Notes under the pieces: generated by a model | What the model saw: only the letters and a program-made list of their open reading frames with translations | The model's database searches: none | Told to the model about the DNA's origin: nothing | Origin: Antedon mediterranea | Lineage: Eukaryota; Echinodermata; Crinoidea; Comatulida; Antedonidae | DNA: 64,000 nucleotides | Direction: 5' to 3' | NCBI RefSeq assembly: GCF_964355755.1 | Contig: NC_092676.1 | Coordinates: 20,008,288 to 20,072,287, forward strand | Made by a program: the position numbers and the translations under genes | Shown here: in pieces, positions 12,365 through 48,075 of the stretch | Layout of the letters: every line of letters starts with the position of its first letter | Position numbering within the stretch: position 1 is the first letter of the stretch

Positions 12365-12526
12365 GAGCTGTCTACATTATCAAATTTTATGTGACAAAAA
12401 AATGGGATGTGCCCATATTTGGACATGATGATGTCGTATCACTACCATATTTGGCCATATCACTACCATATTTGGGCACATCACACTTTTTTTTGTCAAG
12501 CTAGTTTGCTAGTGTAGACAAAGCTT
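12365..12526 (-). mobile_element. MITE family M1, copy 2 (reverse form)
   Basis: Same element as 12102-12263 but in the opposite orientation, about 100 bp away. It ends in TAGTGTAGACAAAGCTT. The pair could fold into a long hairpin if both lie in the kinase 3' UTR. Confidence 0.85.
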
Positions 12527-12818
12527 AAGAAACAATATTCATCAACTATATTGATCTATTGTCACATATGTTTAAATAACAATTGAACATAGTTTACTCA
12601 TTCTTGTTTGTGGTAAACATACATAAAAACATCTGTTTTCCACTGAATGCAGTGAATTTACACAAATAACACATCTTTTTCACTCAAAACATTACACATG
12701 ACAAACATATAGATTTTTGAAATGAATAATTTAGTGAGAGAGAATAATTTTAAATGCTTTTTTATGCTAGAAAAACTTCATCTGTTAAGTACATATTAGT
12801 TTCGTTGGTGGCTACCGT

Positions 12819-34828
<22,010 letters not shown>

Positions 34829-36357
34829 CAGTCACTATGGCTCAGACCTGATCTGTGAAGGAATAATAATTTTCGCTTATGTTGTTGAAAATTATAATTA
34901 AATAACTTAACTGCACTGTAGTCGAATTATTTTAAAAAAAATGTTACTAAAAAAAAATAGACTTTCAATTAACCAGAAATAAAGGAATTTGGATAAGGCT
35001 CTTATTGGGGCATAGTAGCCACATCACCCAAAAGACAATACCCTATTCTTCTTTGAACTGATCTGAGAAACAAGGCAATGACAGTATTTGAAGGTTTTTT
35101 TGGCATAAAAAACACAAACAAGATGGCGCAAGAATGTTGTGGAGTCATATCTTCTCAAAAAAGCCTTATTCCTGCACATCATGCAGATTCTTCCTTGCCG
35201 CTCTGAAAACACAGTGGATTGCGTGGATCACATGTACAACATATTATGTTATGGTTTTTAACTATAGAAGCAATCAACTTAACTATTTTCTGTGTTCGTT
35301 GGGACTACAGTATTATTGATCTTTAGTTTAAGAGGAAGCCTACTGTACAAACAATAAAACAGTACAATTAGAAAAGGACAGTTAATGAGATTTATAAATT
35401 CCTTAAAAAACGATGCAAATCAAATTTAAATATTTAAATACATGAACAACATACGGATTGTACAGGCACGAGTCTCTGTTTATAATTATTTGTTCAATGA
35501 TTTAAATATAATACACCATTTGTACAGCATGTAGAAATGGTGTCTACCGTATTAAATAGCGTGTACAGAAGGCGTTGAAATCCATACGACGGAAACACAG
35601 AACTGTTTCACATGCAAAGTTACTCTGATTACCGAAACACCATTGTAATCAGAACCCGACAATAGAACTTAAGTAATGATCTTAAAATAAACAGTATAAA
35701 ATGTGTCATTATAAAAGAATCTTTGACCTAAAGCCTGGGGAGTGGAGACTAGCCAACGCAGCATGTGTGTCTATGTTGTCAGGTCATGGTCTGTGAATGC
35801 TGGATACGTATTTATTAATTATTATTTGACCTCTGAACTGATTCTGAATTCTATTCTAAGACTATTTGTCATACTCCTTTTAAGGAACAGGTTTTTTTTT
35901 TAATTAGTAAATTCAACTTATATTTTACATCTCTCTGATTTTATCTACTAAGGTACTATAAAAACTCTTTTCTTTGTTCAAACAAAACCAATACCATGCT
36001 TCCAATTACATCCTTGTTGGTAGCCACCCTATGGTTTTTGCTACCACAAAGTAAATACCAATAGTCGTGGCATGAAATAGAACTGAAAGTGATAAGTACT
36101 GTATTGAGTATTTAACATTAAATGTGTACTTTACTCTACTACACTATAGCATTTTCTTCAAACAAATTTGATAAAAGAAAAACAAAGACAAGAAAAAAAA
36201 GAAAGAAATAATATAGAAATATGATAAAATAAATTATATACTGTATGATAAAATACAGTAAAAATCAAAAACGTTGAATCATGGCTCCCTCTCATTATTG
36301 GGAGTCATTTTTATACTACAGTATGTTATTTAAGTATAGAAATTTATTGAATGTATT

Positions 36358-36560
36358 TCTTGATCAATAATCAATCAAACTTGATCAATATAATCAATCA
36401 AACTTGATCAATACTCAATCAACCTTGATCAATACTCAATCATCATTAATCAATCAACCTTGATCAATACTAAATCAACATTGATTAATAATCAATCAAA
36501 CTTGATCAATACTCAATCGACATTAATCAATACTCCATTAATCAATTAATTAATTAATAA
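36358..36560. repeat. AATCAATCAAACTTGATCAA repeat
   Basis: About nine irregular copies of an 18-23-bp unit pairing TTGATCAATA with CAATCAAMC. Confidence 0.8.
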
Positions 36561-37354
36561 TCATAAATAATTAATCTTTTCAATGAGTATGGTGTCAGAA
36601 AAACTTCAGTCCACAGGTTGCAACATTTTTTGCCCATATATCAACAAAAACATCACCTATTAAATGAGGTGTCACAAATTGTACACATTGTGTGGAATGC
36701 TGAATTTCTTTTGGATGAATGATTATAGTTCGTTGATGAACTTTGATTCAAAATTAAATTTTGAAATAAAAAATTTTGTTTGAAATGATTGAGATGTGTT
36801 GAGGGTCAGTGTCAAAAATTTAATGATAGATGAAGAAAAAACTACGCAATATTTCGATTTCTAAAGGTTTCTTTGGTGGATAACTTTTGAAATTTAACTT
36901 CATTACAACAATTTCTTTTTGCCTGTCGGGGCAGACCTTTTTAAGTCCAGTTGCCCAGTGTAAATTTTTGGTTGAACCTTGGACAACTGATTATGCGAGC
37001 ACTGCTATCTGAATGATATAGACATGACAATGTTTAGGCTGTCACTATTACCAAAATACTGTAGGTCCACACTTAATGACTGTATGCATATCAAGGCCTA
37101 GCAGCTGTTGCGGACAGCCCCTGCAGTGTTGTCTTTGGGCTTGGTCACTCAATACTTGACCACTACCAATGGACAGGTCAAAGTGAAAGGGCGGTTGTTA
37201 AATTAGTAAATGACTACCCACAGATTAGATCATTAATGGTTTGAATGGTCAGGCTATCATGTTTACCATAATTGGTAAAAAGGTGAATCCAAAAAAGAAA
37301 CAACGCAATTTAAAAACCAACAGAATAAAACAGGTACAGTTTATGAACTTGCTC

Positions 37355-37490
37355 GCAGGAAGGGAAGAAAATAGGGGAAAACAGAAAAATGGAGGAAGGA
37401 AGAGGAAAAGAAAGGGAAGAAGAAAGGGAGAAAAAAAGGAAGCGAGAGGAAGGTGGAAAGGAAACTAGGAAGGAAGCTGGGAAAGAAGGA
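37355..37490. repeat. Polypurine tract
   Basis: About 135 bp that is almost entirely A and G on the plus strand (GGAAGGAAGAGG, AAAGGGAAG and similar). Confidence 0.85.
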
Positions 37491-38685
37491 GTGGTCAATA
37501 GCCTACTCTGATTACATTACTCATAAGATATGTTTCATAGTATAATAGTAGGGGACTTTCCAATCTATATATTTAACCTTCGTACTGTACATCCATTGAA
37601 CATATGTAGACTTATTATAGCATTGTAGATTAAGTTCAAATTTTCCAGACGGTGTTTCAATTAAGGTACTTGATGTATACAGATACTGATACTCGAAACT
37701 GTACGATAATGTTGACATATTGTAAAATATTAATGATAGGTAAATATAAATTACTGTTAAGATTTAAAAAATCATATCACAGTCTTGAATACAATGCAGT
37801 GATGGAGCATGAAGGAAACCAACTGATAGTTAGCACTGGACTTGATCCTATATTCCACCAAGAAATTCTTATGGTTTTTCTCAATTTTATGGCACCCGCC
37901 CTTAACATTTCCTACGTCCGTGCCAATGTTTAACAGTGATTTGGCAGCTAATTTGTTTAAATGTTTGTTTTCTAGGAGCATAAAACTTACAATATTTACA
38001 CAAGATGTTTGAAATACACTGGATAAGTACCAGTCTGTGTTTCAAAAGCAGACTGAAAATATCCGACTTATGAGTACTGTATGCTGGCATTGGCAAACAA
38101 ATCATTTATTGTTTTTGAACATTAAAGACCACCACAACTACAGGGTATCCTAATAATAAAATTACAATTAAACATAAAAATCGAAACACATTTCACTTTC
38201 TGATTGAAGATATGTCACAAACCAAACAGTGTTATAATATAGTACAGTAGTTTCACATTGCTTACAAATTCAGAATGTTGTGGATCCAAAAGAATGAATA
38301 TTTTCTGTTGTATGCAGAGCATTATTATGTATTGGCATCAAGAGCACCGCAAAGCAAAAATGATTGTATACTTACACTGCAGACTCATTTACTAATTTAA
38401 GATGTACCGTATTTATACCTTTGTGAGATATTTGTTAGGCTTCTCTTTAGAATCTATATAAATTTACGTAAGGGCAAAATTCGGTAAATCGCGCGTTATT
38501 TCTAGAATGTTTACTCGATGGTATATAAAGTTGGTTAGAATCTCGGTACTGATTTTAACCACCTTATGTAACCCTGTTTACTAATTACATTTAGTTAGCT
38601 CGCTTCGATCGCGTACCATCTAGTCACCATAATTTATCTAAGGGCTACTGTAGGGTCATAGTAACACAAACGTGGTCTTTAGTAA

Positions 38686-38836
38686 AAGCTCTGTCTATAC
38701 TATCAAAGTTTATGTGACCAAAAAAAATGTGATGTGCCCATATATGAACATGATGATGTCATACGGTTACCACTACCATATTTGTGCACATCACACTTTT
38801 TTTTGTAAAACTAGTTTGATGGTGTAGACAGAGCTT
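38686..38836 (-). mobile_element. MITE family M1, copy 5 (reverse form)
   Basis: Ends AAGCTCTGTCTATACTATCA and GATGGTGTAGACAGAGCTT, interior as in copy 2. Confidence 0.85.
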
Positions 38837-40466
38837 AAAAGGAATTTACTGATCTGGATTTGAAATCTAATCACACAGTATAGTACAGCATGATACCTTC
38901 CGTGAAAAAAAAAATTATTGTTATTGATTTTACAGTGTAATGTTATTCAGTATAGTATGAATAATGCAAAGATTGAATTTTAAATTAATTCAGTTTTTTT
39001 CTTAATACATCAATCAAAGAGCAGGTACCACCAAGTAATAGTTTTTCCAGGGTAGTATTGCCAAATGCTACACAATATCTACCTTACACATTCATGAAAA
39101 ATGCTGTACAGTACAAACTATACTCCAATAATCAGCAGTTAAATTGCAAATGAAAATTTGTTATTAATGAAAATGCACCATTGGTAAAAGCAAAACATGG
39201 GCTGTGTTATAATACAATAATATACAACATTCTGTACTGTATACTGTGCTTGGACAAAAAATTAAAGTAGAAACTAAACGCACTTTTAAGTCTGTTTCTT
39301 CCAGTGTTACTAGAAGGCACAAGGCGTGTTTGGACAATATTCACAACTGCCATAAATGGCACTTAGCATCTGTATACCTTCAGTTGATAAGCCCATTGGC
39401 ACCATGGCCAAACCCCTTAAAAGCTCATAATACAGTGCAGGGCTAGACCCCTTGAGAAAAGCTGGTCTTGAGGATGAGCTTATTATAATAATGTATGGAA
39501 CAAATATCCCCACTTGTTATCAGTCTGTGATAATATCCACATGTACTACATATTGGACTTTGTAATATCATCACATTACTGCCCCACCAAAGTAAAACAT
39601 GTGGTAAAACTCCTTCATGAAAGCAGTTGCAAATTATGCAAATATTACGATTCTATAATAAGCTATGCAAATATTGATTCAAACATTCAAAATATTAAAC
39701 AAATCTTCCTCTACTCTTTATCTTTTCCAACATAAGATGTACGTTGAACTTAAATTAATAATTCTAATATTCAATTTTCGTAATGTAGCTTTTTTCAATT
39801 AAAAATTAAATCCTCTTAATGAATATAATGATCAATAATCAATATTAATTACGACATAATGCACCTATAAAGTATCTGCTTATTCCTCATGGTATAACCA
39901 ATGCACAGTTGAATTCTCAGGGTCAATAAAGGTCACAGTCATATCGTAATAACAATACATTATTAAATTATTATCCTGTTTGTTAAAAGAAAGCCGATCT
40001 TTTATGATGAAACAGTTAACAATGACAGTGATTTATAAGTAAAACCAGCAACAAACAAACATCCGTTACAGTAACTTACGTGGGGCTTTAACAAAGCCAA
40101 ACAACTTTTAAGCCTATATAAGTGCTCTTAAATATCTATATTGGTTCTCATCTAACTAATTTAATTACAGATTAATCTGCTGGTAAAAAGTCAATCAATA
40201 ATACTATTATTAAACTGTTGGTTCATGCACATTACAAGATGTACTCTAAAATACCTAAAATTCAACAATTTACAGAAAAAACATTGAAGTTTAATTACTT
40301 GCTGACTTCTTAAGTAATATAAATCTTAAATGTTAAAAAAATTATGAAATCATTTGTAAAGTTTTGGGTTCAAATCAACTCTAGATCAAGATTTTATACG
40401 TACAGTACAATATAAAAGGATGCATTGTTTTGTAACTGGTTGGTTTTTGTATCCCATGCCAATGCT

Positions 40467-41873
40467 GGGGTAGCACTAACATTTCATTTTGTTTAGCCAT
40501 TTGGCGAAAGTCGAAATATTTTTTTTAGTCAAATCAGTTTATCTATAGCCAAAATGGCTAAAGTCAAATTTTTTTATTTAGCCAAATGAATCGGTCATTA
40601 GCCAAAATTTAAAATTTTTGAAATATAGTGGTAAAAACATTTTAGTCAATTTATCTATGTCAACAGGTCTATACACTGTTCCCTGAACATTTTCGTAAGG
40701 CATTGAGATAAAGAACCATGCCTAAATCACTGTCACTGTATGATTAAAAAAAATATTTTTTTTGTATTTTTTTTACATGATCAAAACAATTGTTCAAACT
40801 GTTTTTAATCATACAGCATTTATACAGTTATCAATTTAATAAGAAACATTTTACAGTTTTCTAAAATCCCCTGAACGCTATGTTACTTTTGTTTTTTACG
40901 CTTGGCTGGTCATGTTTGCTTGTGACGGCTTAAATTGGGTATGCTCAAGAGGTGCGAAAGTGCAGAACCGCCGGCCTAGGCCTACAAAATTATGTACAAC
41001 AACGCAACGGTATATCGTATGCTAAAAATATTGAGGAAAATTCCTAGCAAACGAACACTCGTATCATTGTTAAACGTAAGATAATATAGGCCAAAGCACA
41101 GAGTACACGTCTTTCCATCCCTCAAGGCTGCGCCGAAGCGTTTTTGTCAGGGCGAGAAATTTATCCGATTATTATTTATTTACACAACAACACAGAAGCC
41201 GGCGGCCGGCCCCGCTCAGATGCACGTGTGTGTTTAGCTAAATCCCCGTTAGACTCTACCATTTCCCGCATGTTGTTTTGTTTACACTGACGCACGAGGG
41301 AAGTTTATTAAGGGTAAAATATGAAACTACATTAAATTGGAAGACTCTAAAATGCATAACGCATACATTTTTTATTTCGATAAGATTAAGACGTCATTCA
41401 TCGAAGATACTATAATGTTTCTTTTTAATCTGAAAAGTACACCCCTATCGAAAAATAGACAATCCCGGTAATTAGCCGACCGTCGGCTACGTAGTCGATC
41501 GTTTGTGCAGCGCACAACACGTGATAGTTTGGGTAGACTTTATCATCCATGTGTCGTGTAACGTCTGTGCAGTCTACTTCTCTCTCTCTGCTATCTCCAT
41601 CTTTTTGAAATAACAAAGAGACGCCTGGTACAACGAAACTAGTTGACGAAAAATGGAGCTTGAAGTAAACAACGTGATAACGAACAAAATAAATGCTTGG
41701 AGATCGACAAATGGACCTTTTAGTTGGACTTTATGCTTTCGCCAAAATGATTATTTAATTATCTATTTTATGATATGTCATCGCCAAAATGGCTAAAGTA
41801 GCCGTTTTATTTTTCGCCAATCTAGAAACGTTTTCGCCCATGGCGACTTGGCGATCGGCCAGTGCGAGCCTAG
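40467..41873. mobile_element. 1.4-kb nonautonomous hAT-like element
   Basis: The flanks CAATGCT (40460-40466 and 41874-41880) form a 7-8-bp target duplication. The ends GGGTAGCACT and AGTGCGAGCC are imperfect inverted repeats. Subterminal motifs GCCAAAATGGCTAAAG and TTAGCCAAATG are repeated at 40495-40610 and, inverted or related, at 41735-41850. The middle (about 40860-41640) is notably GC- and CpG-richer than its surroundings (GCCGGCGGCCGGCC near 41200). No transposase frame was found. Confidence 0.65.
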
Positions 41874-41880
41874 CAATGCT

Positions 41881-43070
41881 AACTATTTTATCCCATTTCA
41901 TCAATTAATGGTACTATATTGCATGCTACTCTAGCTTTTTGTGAATAATGAGATTTAATATTATTGTCTCCACAAAAACTTGTTCTACCAGCCAATCAAC
42001 AAATAAATAATAATCAAATTATTTCTTATTAGTTTAGTATTATTATATTCTACTATCCATCAATTTATCATTTAATAATGATTTTCTGCACATCATATTG
42101 TGTGAGATATATGCCAAGGTCATTTCATGTATCATGTATGCCAAGTATGTTAAATAGGCCAAGTTACAGTAGGACTTCATGTTGTGACATCACAACATAC
42201 TAGCCACACAAAGACATGTAATTGAGTATGAATTCATACATTAATTTAGGACTTCACATTTACTGAAAAAAAATACTTATTAGAGCAAAATACTGTGCAC
42301 TCATTACCAGTAGATATTTAAAAATGATTTCTCTTTTTTATGGAAAAGCAATAGTTTCCATAGTACTGTAGCTAATCTTTTAAACATTAAATAGAGGTTT
42401 GCAAAAAAATATAATTAATAATACACTTTCATAATTGCCTTTCACTTTCGTATCATCACAAAGTTGTGCTAAAATAAACAAAATGTATGTTTACAGTCAC
42501 TACACAAAATGTCTTTAAAAACATCCTAAACCAACAAAGTCATCAACAACTAACTCAACATAAACTACACAAAATACTAAACAAACTTGAATAAAAGCAA
42601 AAGTATAAACTGACTGAATAATCAATTAATATATATTACTAAATTTTAACCCATCTTCTTTGAAATTGAAATGACATGATACATCAATATTTAGTAGTAA
42701 CACAATGGTACTGTATCTTTTGTGATGAAGAACTTTGTATTAATAATTAATAATTCATTTAAGAGGTAGATTGAGAAAATAGCTATTGGAACAGGAAACT
42801 AAACTGTATATTATTGTTGTTAAAACAATTTTAAACATACCATCAAAACAAAAATGTCTGCCTTAAATGCTAATAATAATAATGAATCATAAAAATATAA
42901 TAATCATTTCACACACTTGGTGTCTAGACCCAATGATGGCTGTACAGTACAATGTACATCAACCTACAGTACTACTACACAGTTTAGGTGGATGTCTGGC
43001 TTTCTATCTTCAATTCTACACTGTGAGACATCAACCACAACATTCCTTTTATGGAAGTCAATCATGTTTA
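41881..43070. other. AT-rich sequence
   Basis: No exon or repeat recognised. Confidence 0.5.
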
Positions 43071-43075
43071 TTCTT

Positions 43076-43239
43076 AAGCCCTGTCTACACTATCAAACTA
43101 ATTTGACAAAGATAAGTGTGATGTGCCTAAATATGGTAGTGACATGCCCAAATACGGTAATGGTATGACATCATTATGTCCATATATGGGCACATCACAT
43201 TTTTTGATAGTGTACTGTAGTACTAGTAGACAGAGCTTT
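43076..43239 (+). mobile_element. MITE family M1, copy 6 (forward form)
   Basis: Left end AAGCCCTGTCTACACTATCA, interior as in copy 1. The right arm carries a short insertion (TGTACTGTAGTACTAGTAG) before ACAGAGCTT. Confidence 0.85.
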
Positions 43240-46010
43240 ACAGTTTTGAAAAAGTTGACAACATGAGTTGTTTTGCGAGTTATTATTTTTTTGCAAGTTG
43301 TGTAACTACACTGGGCTGGGAGATTAAACAATAAGATAAGAAGAAATAAATAAAATAAGAACAACGACAGCGATCAACAACCACTATCAACATCATTGTG
43401 TAGATTGTTTGTCCAACTTTACTACCAACAAAATAGATTATTACTGTAAATGTAATGAGCTCATTGTAGTACAAACCACTGTACAATCCAATAATATTTT
43501 ATTAGCCTATATTGAAAATAGTGAATGTTACTTTGAACTATGTACAGATTAAATTTAGTGTCTTTTGTTAGTTATGTTGATATCCGGTTGATTTTAGATT
43601 GCGATTTAGTAAATTTGTCAACCTATTTAAAAATTATAAACCTATCAGTTTAACTGTGTATGTAAATTGATACAACAGTATAAAGTAAATATATCTGAAA
43701 ACAGCAGCACTGTAAATACTAGATTATAGACTAGATTTGTGCCTTCATGAAAATAAATAAAAATCCATCTAATGGTTGTACATAAAACGAGTAAGTATAT
43801 TCAACTCTCCAAATACAGACTCTCTGAAAACTGAAATGAAAACTGGAAACTCTCTTAAAACCAGACTTTTCTAAAGTCTAAAAACAAATTCTGAATAACA
43901 GATTTTCCGGAAAAATCATTAGGCCAGCACAAGTCTGATATATAACATAGTTCTGTATTGTATTTTATGGTAAATAAAACATATTTTCATTTTTTGAACC
44001 AGCCATCCTATAATTAGGTAAAACGTACTACAGTACTTTCTAGCGAGATCACTGTTGATCGAATACAATTTCTGACTATTTTTCTTTTTCTTTTTGTAAT
44101 AATTTAACTTTTAAGGCTTCATTTTGTAACTATGCAATTAGTACAAAATGGTTTATGTTTGTACTATACACAGCAGGCTTGGGAAGAAAATATCACAGGC
44201 TCATATCAATGTTTAAGATCTGCACTTTGAACATACTATTCTGGAACATTAAATTGGGCTAGAAAAGTATAATGAATAAAATGATATAATAAAATAATGG
44301 CATATCAAAAGACAAAAATAAATTTATTTTTTAATTAGAGGCTGCTTGCTAGATAAACTAAACCTGTATACTGTACTTAACATCAACGCTCACTTTTAAG
44401 TCATAATAAAAACCAAAAAGTCGTAATGTAATGTTAGTATCAGTTTTAAAATTATATATCAGTTAGTGCTTCTATTCCAATGAAGTATCATCATCATCAT
44501 ATCTTGATCATTAAATGTAAATACTGTACAATAAATGTAGTATATTTTAAGCTGTTGAAATATAAAGTAAACACTAAAGGTCTGTCATTAGATCATTAAG
44601 CACTAACATCAGATCCTACAATTGAAAAACACTTAATGCCATACATTATAATGTCATCAAACAAAATCACTATACACCAATGGAATTTGATGATGAACAA
44701 GCTATGGAGTATCCACTGCCATTCAAGCACAGACCGTTGAATTTCATCTCGTAATTAATGAGTTTCTCCAATTCATGTAACTGGATCTCCCTGCATACAG
44801 TTTCATGTAAATAAATTGCAAAATCTCATCTAACCTAGATAAATATTTGATTGATTGTTTACCTGGGAGATGTATACAGGACCATGGCTATACAGCAATT
44901 AATGTATGTTATCATATGTGGGCATTAAATTTAAACTCCAAATTGGCATTGATGTCTTTCTTTCTATTCACACACAAATAAACAGTTTACCAATCGTAAA
45001 GACCATTATGTGCAGTCAAAATATTTCTGTTATTCATACATTGTAATTCTTGACTTTACATACTATTACTGGTATGTTGTTAAATGTTACATGATATTTT
45101 ATTCTTTTTTAAAATTATTTTTTAACACACATTTTGAACAGGTACTTGCTTTATTTACTTAATATAAATGTTCATGATGGGGAGGAAAATCTGATATGGT
45201 TTGGCAAAACATAAGTGACTTTGTTTACTAAAACCTTTGATATTTAGATGAATGTATTTAATGTCCAAACTTTATCTCTATTACTACTTTCCATTTAAAA
45301 TATATACAGTATAAACATTTGTTTTATTCATTTGTGCAATCTCATCTCATCTCATCAATAAATGCAATTTAAAGTAAACGATTACAGAAAAAACAAACAA
45401 TGTAAACCCATCCTGTATCTGCTGTTTATAATCCAAGCATTTGCCATTTACTGGTAGGAGGAAGGGATCAACATCCTTTTATTGAACAAAAAAGGTTGTT
45501 AATAGTGGTCTCTCTGTACTACTCATTATTATTAATGACATGTTTTATGAAAGAAAAACAATAATAATTTATGTGACACATACAATACAAAGTTTTTATA
45601 TTATTAAAAATGCGTACACTACAGTATGTATTTAAAAACCTAAAATAAATGAAAAATATAAATTGTTATAAAAAAAAGGCACATGATAAAATAATGTTTA
45701 TTCACTAGAAAGAAACATAGTCTTAACTCTTAGGTTTAAATTAAGAAAGTGAATTCTAAATAAACCTCACTCAGGTCACGTCTTGGTCTAAAGAAGCACC
45801 AGTACGTACTGCAGTTGCAGGGCCTGACCTAACTCATTCATCAGGCACATAAGTTTACCTTGCTAGGCCTACTGCCACTAGCCTAGCTAGGCCTACTGCC
45901 AGACAGAGAAGGGCATGATTTTGTAATTTGCTTAGCAGTATGCAATCTGTTTTGAACAGAAAAACAACACCCGTGTGTAGTTATCATGGATCTTTATTTA
46001 AGAAAATATA
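43240..46010. other. AT-rich sequence, no feature seen
   Basis: About 2.8 kb without a recognisable exon, TIR or array. Near 45850-45910 there are several CTAGGCCTACTGCC repeats. Confidence 0.5.
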
Positions 46011-46096
46011 TATTTACCTGAAATTTGTGAACCATAATCCAATATGAAGATATTCAAAATTATTTACTGTGTAAAGGCCCAGCAGTAGGTTCTCAC

Positions 46097-46200
46097 CTTT
46101 CCGCAAAACCGTACCTTATGACCTGTGGTCCGACGAGAAATCGTCCAATCACTTTACGATAGGTTCCCATAAAGCCCGCCCTCTCAAAACAAACACTTGT
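46097..46200 (-). promoter_or_regulatory. Candidate promoter and noncoding first exon of the NDR kinase
   Basis: On the minus strand GGGCGGG (about 46177) is followed by GTGATTGGACG (inverted CCAAT box). A moderately GC-rich segment ends in GCGGAAAG and a good donor GTGAGA (46096-46091). Kinase exon 1 begins after a splice acceptor, so an upstream noncoding exon is required, and this is the best candidate. It lies about 2.5 kb downstream of the antiporter stop. No transcript data support it here. Confidence 0.35.
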
Positions 46201-46355
46201 TGTGGTTTCAAATGCTCGTTAAATTGTGCAAATAATAATTTTTGATGACACAACGTTTAATGTAATTAAAATCAAATTTCCATATGTTAATGTACTTTTA
46301 AAAAATCACATAAAAGCATAAAAAAACGAAAAATATAAAACAATATATCCCCGAA

Positions 46356-46495
46356 ACCTCGACAAAGAAATACTGGAAGGTGTCCAGCGGGGGTAGTTTA
46401 TTACCATTAGTTAAGGTCCTATGTAAAGCACCTAGAGGGGTCGGTGATCCATTAGGCGCTATATAAATACTGTTTATTATTATTATTATTAATGT
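46356..46495 (+). mobile_element. Retroposon 3' tail (GGCGCTATATAAATACTG type)
   Basis: A segment AACCTCGACAAAGAAATAC, GTGTCCAGCGGGGG, AAAGCACCTAGAGGGG and GGCGCTATATAAATACTG ends in (TTA)n. It is closely similar to 49738-49885, and such tails belong to SINE/CR1-type retroposons. Confidence 0.75.
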
Positions 46496-46499
46496 TATT

Positions 46500-47925
46500 T
46501 AACCTAATTATTTGTAGTGATAAAGTGATGTACATGACGAGAAAATACGGTAATACTTTGGGAATCATAATCATTTTTATATCATTATTAACCATATCAC
46601 CATTATTAGTTTAATCATTATTTTCCAATCTGGTTTTCATTACTATGCCTACCATCATCAATAATATTTTTACAATATAGTTTTAACATTTATCAATATC
46701 ATCAACATTGTTCTCATCCTTTGGCTATCATTTTAATATTTTCGTACAGATTGAAACTACTAATTCAGTAATTGATTATTTGAAATCTTATTTTTCCGAT
46801 TTCTAGAAGAACTTCTATAGACTATACAAATGTTAATACGCACATTAACATTGGATTTAAAAACAATGAATTTTCATGAATAAAAGTAGACTTGCCCCAA
46901 GTCTGTATTTATTGTCTTTTTTTATATTTATTTGTTTTTATTTCGACCGCGATTTTTCTGTATAACTCAAGTAATACACGTATGAAACGCCATATGTGCA
47001 AAAATATTTATATTTTTACTAATATTAAGACAAAACTCCGTCTGGAGCCCAGACTAGAATAAAAGTTGCAATTTATTATTTCAGTATAAACAAAAATCAG
47101 CAACTAATGTCTTAATTCGATTGCTTTACATATTATTATTATTATTTATTATTATAAGTCTGAAATTGAAATATATACAGTAAATATAGCATAAATACAT
47201 TGTAAAAACAATAATAATTCATTATCATTTATCACACCTGATTCAAGGAACATTTTCCTGTAATTTCCTGACATTTTAAAACTGTGACTAACCCCTATCT
47301 ATAGGCTACAGGGGACATCACAATTAAGTTTATTTGGTTCTATTGCAATTATTTTATAGATTGGAATGCTTAAAGTCGAAAAACATATTAATTAAACATT
47401 TTTCTATAAAATCTATAATCTATAAAAATACAATGGAAATAAAAATAATATACAAATAATAATAATAAATGCATTATACTGTATTTAAGAACATTAATAT
47501 AGATTGTCACATGATTGCTTTTTAAAACTAACCTTTAAAAAAGACCAGTATCCAAAAAAAAAAAAGTAATTATGTTATTTCCAAGATATCTAATCTATCT
47601 TTTAACACTTTTTCAAATTAATAAATTATGGAAAAGAAGTCGGTACTATAATGAAATTCATTATATGATTTTCCTTAATCATAGAATAGCCGACATATTA
47701 ACACAAGTCTAGTTTCTAGAAGACAATTCTACTTTATAGTAGAAAGATAATCATTTTGGCACACACGGCATGTCATACATATATTTCAATTGGAATCAAA
47801 ACTCCAACTGGATGATACTAACAACATAAAAAGACAATAACAAGAGACTTAATACAGCAATTCAATATCAACATATCTTATTATATAACAAAGCCAAGAG
47901 TGTTAAAGAGTCACTATCCAAATGA
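46500..47925. other. AT-rich intergenic sequence
   Basis: No exon or repeat that I can support; possible 3' flank of the antiporter. Confidence 0.45.
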
Positions 47926-47929
47926 GTTT

Positions 47930-48075
47930 GACCAATCCCATGAAGTAGTCTACTGGTTAGAACATCATATCAAGCTGAAGGTTCCGTGTTCGAATCTTGG
48001 TTCGGACGACTTTTTTTCATTCTCAAATTTCCTCATAAATTAATAAATTTCAGTATATCACTGGGCGGTTTAGAA
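47930..48075 (+). mobile_element. tRNA-derived SINE fragment
   Basis: A tRNA-like head with GTAGTCTACTGGTTAGAAC and GTGTTCGAATCTTGG, followed by T-rich sequence and CAGTATATCACTGGGCGG, which recurs at 18320-18345. Not a functional tRNA, because the acceptor stem does not pair. Confidence 0.55.

Larger units (their letters stand above)
34853..40440. other. Probable 5' intron of the kinase gene, AT-rich
   Basis: No coding exon is recognised. It contains a TTGATCAATA/AATCAATCAA direct-repeat cluster (36360-36560), a polypurine tract (37355-37490) and an M1 MITE (38686-38836). Otherwise featureless. Confidence 0.5.

Noticed and set aside
41425-41616. 63-residue minus-strand frame in the CpG-rich core of the hAT-like element
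   Set aside because: No recognised domain, short, and no flanking exon; no evidence of captured coding sequence.
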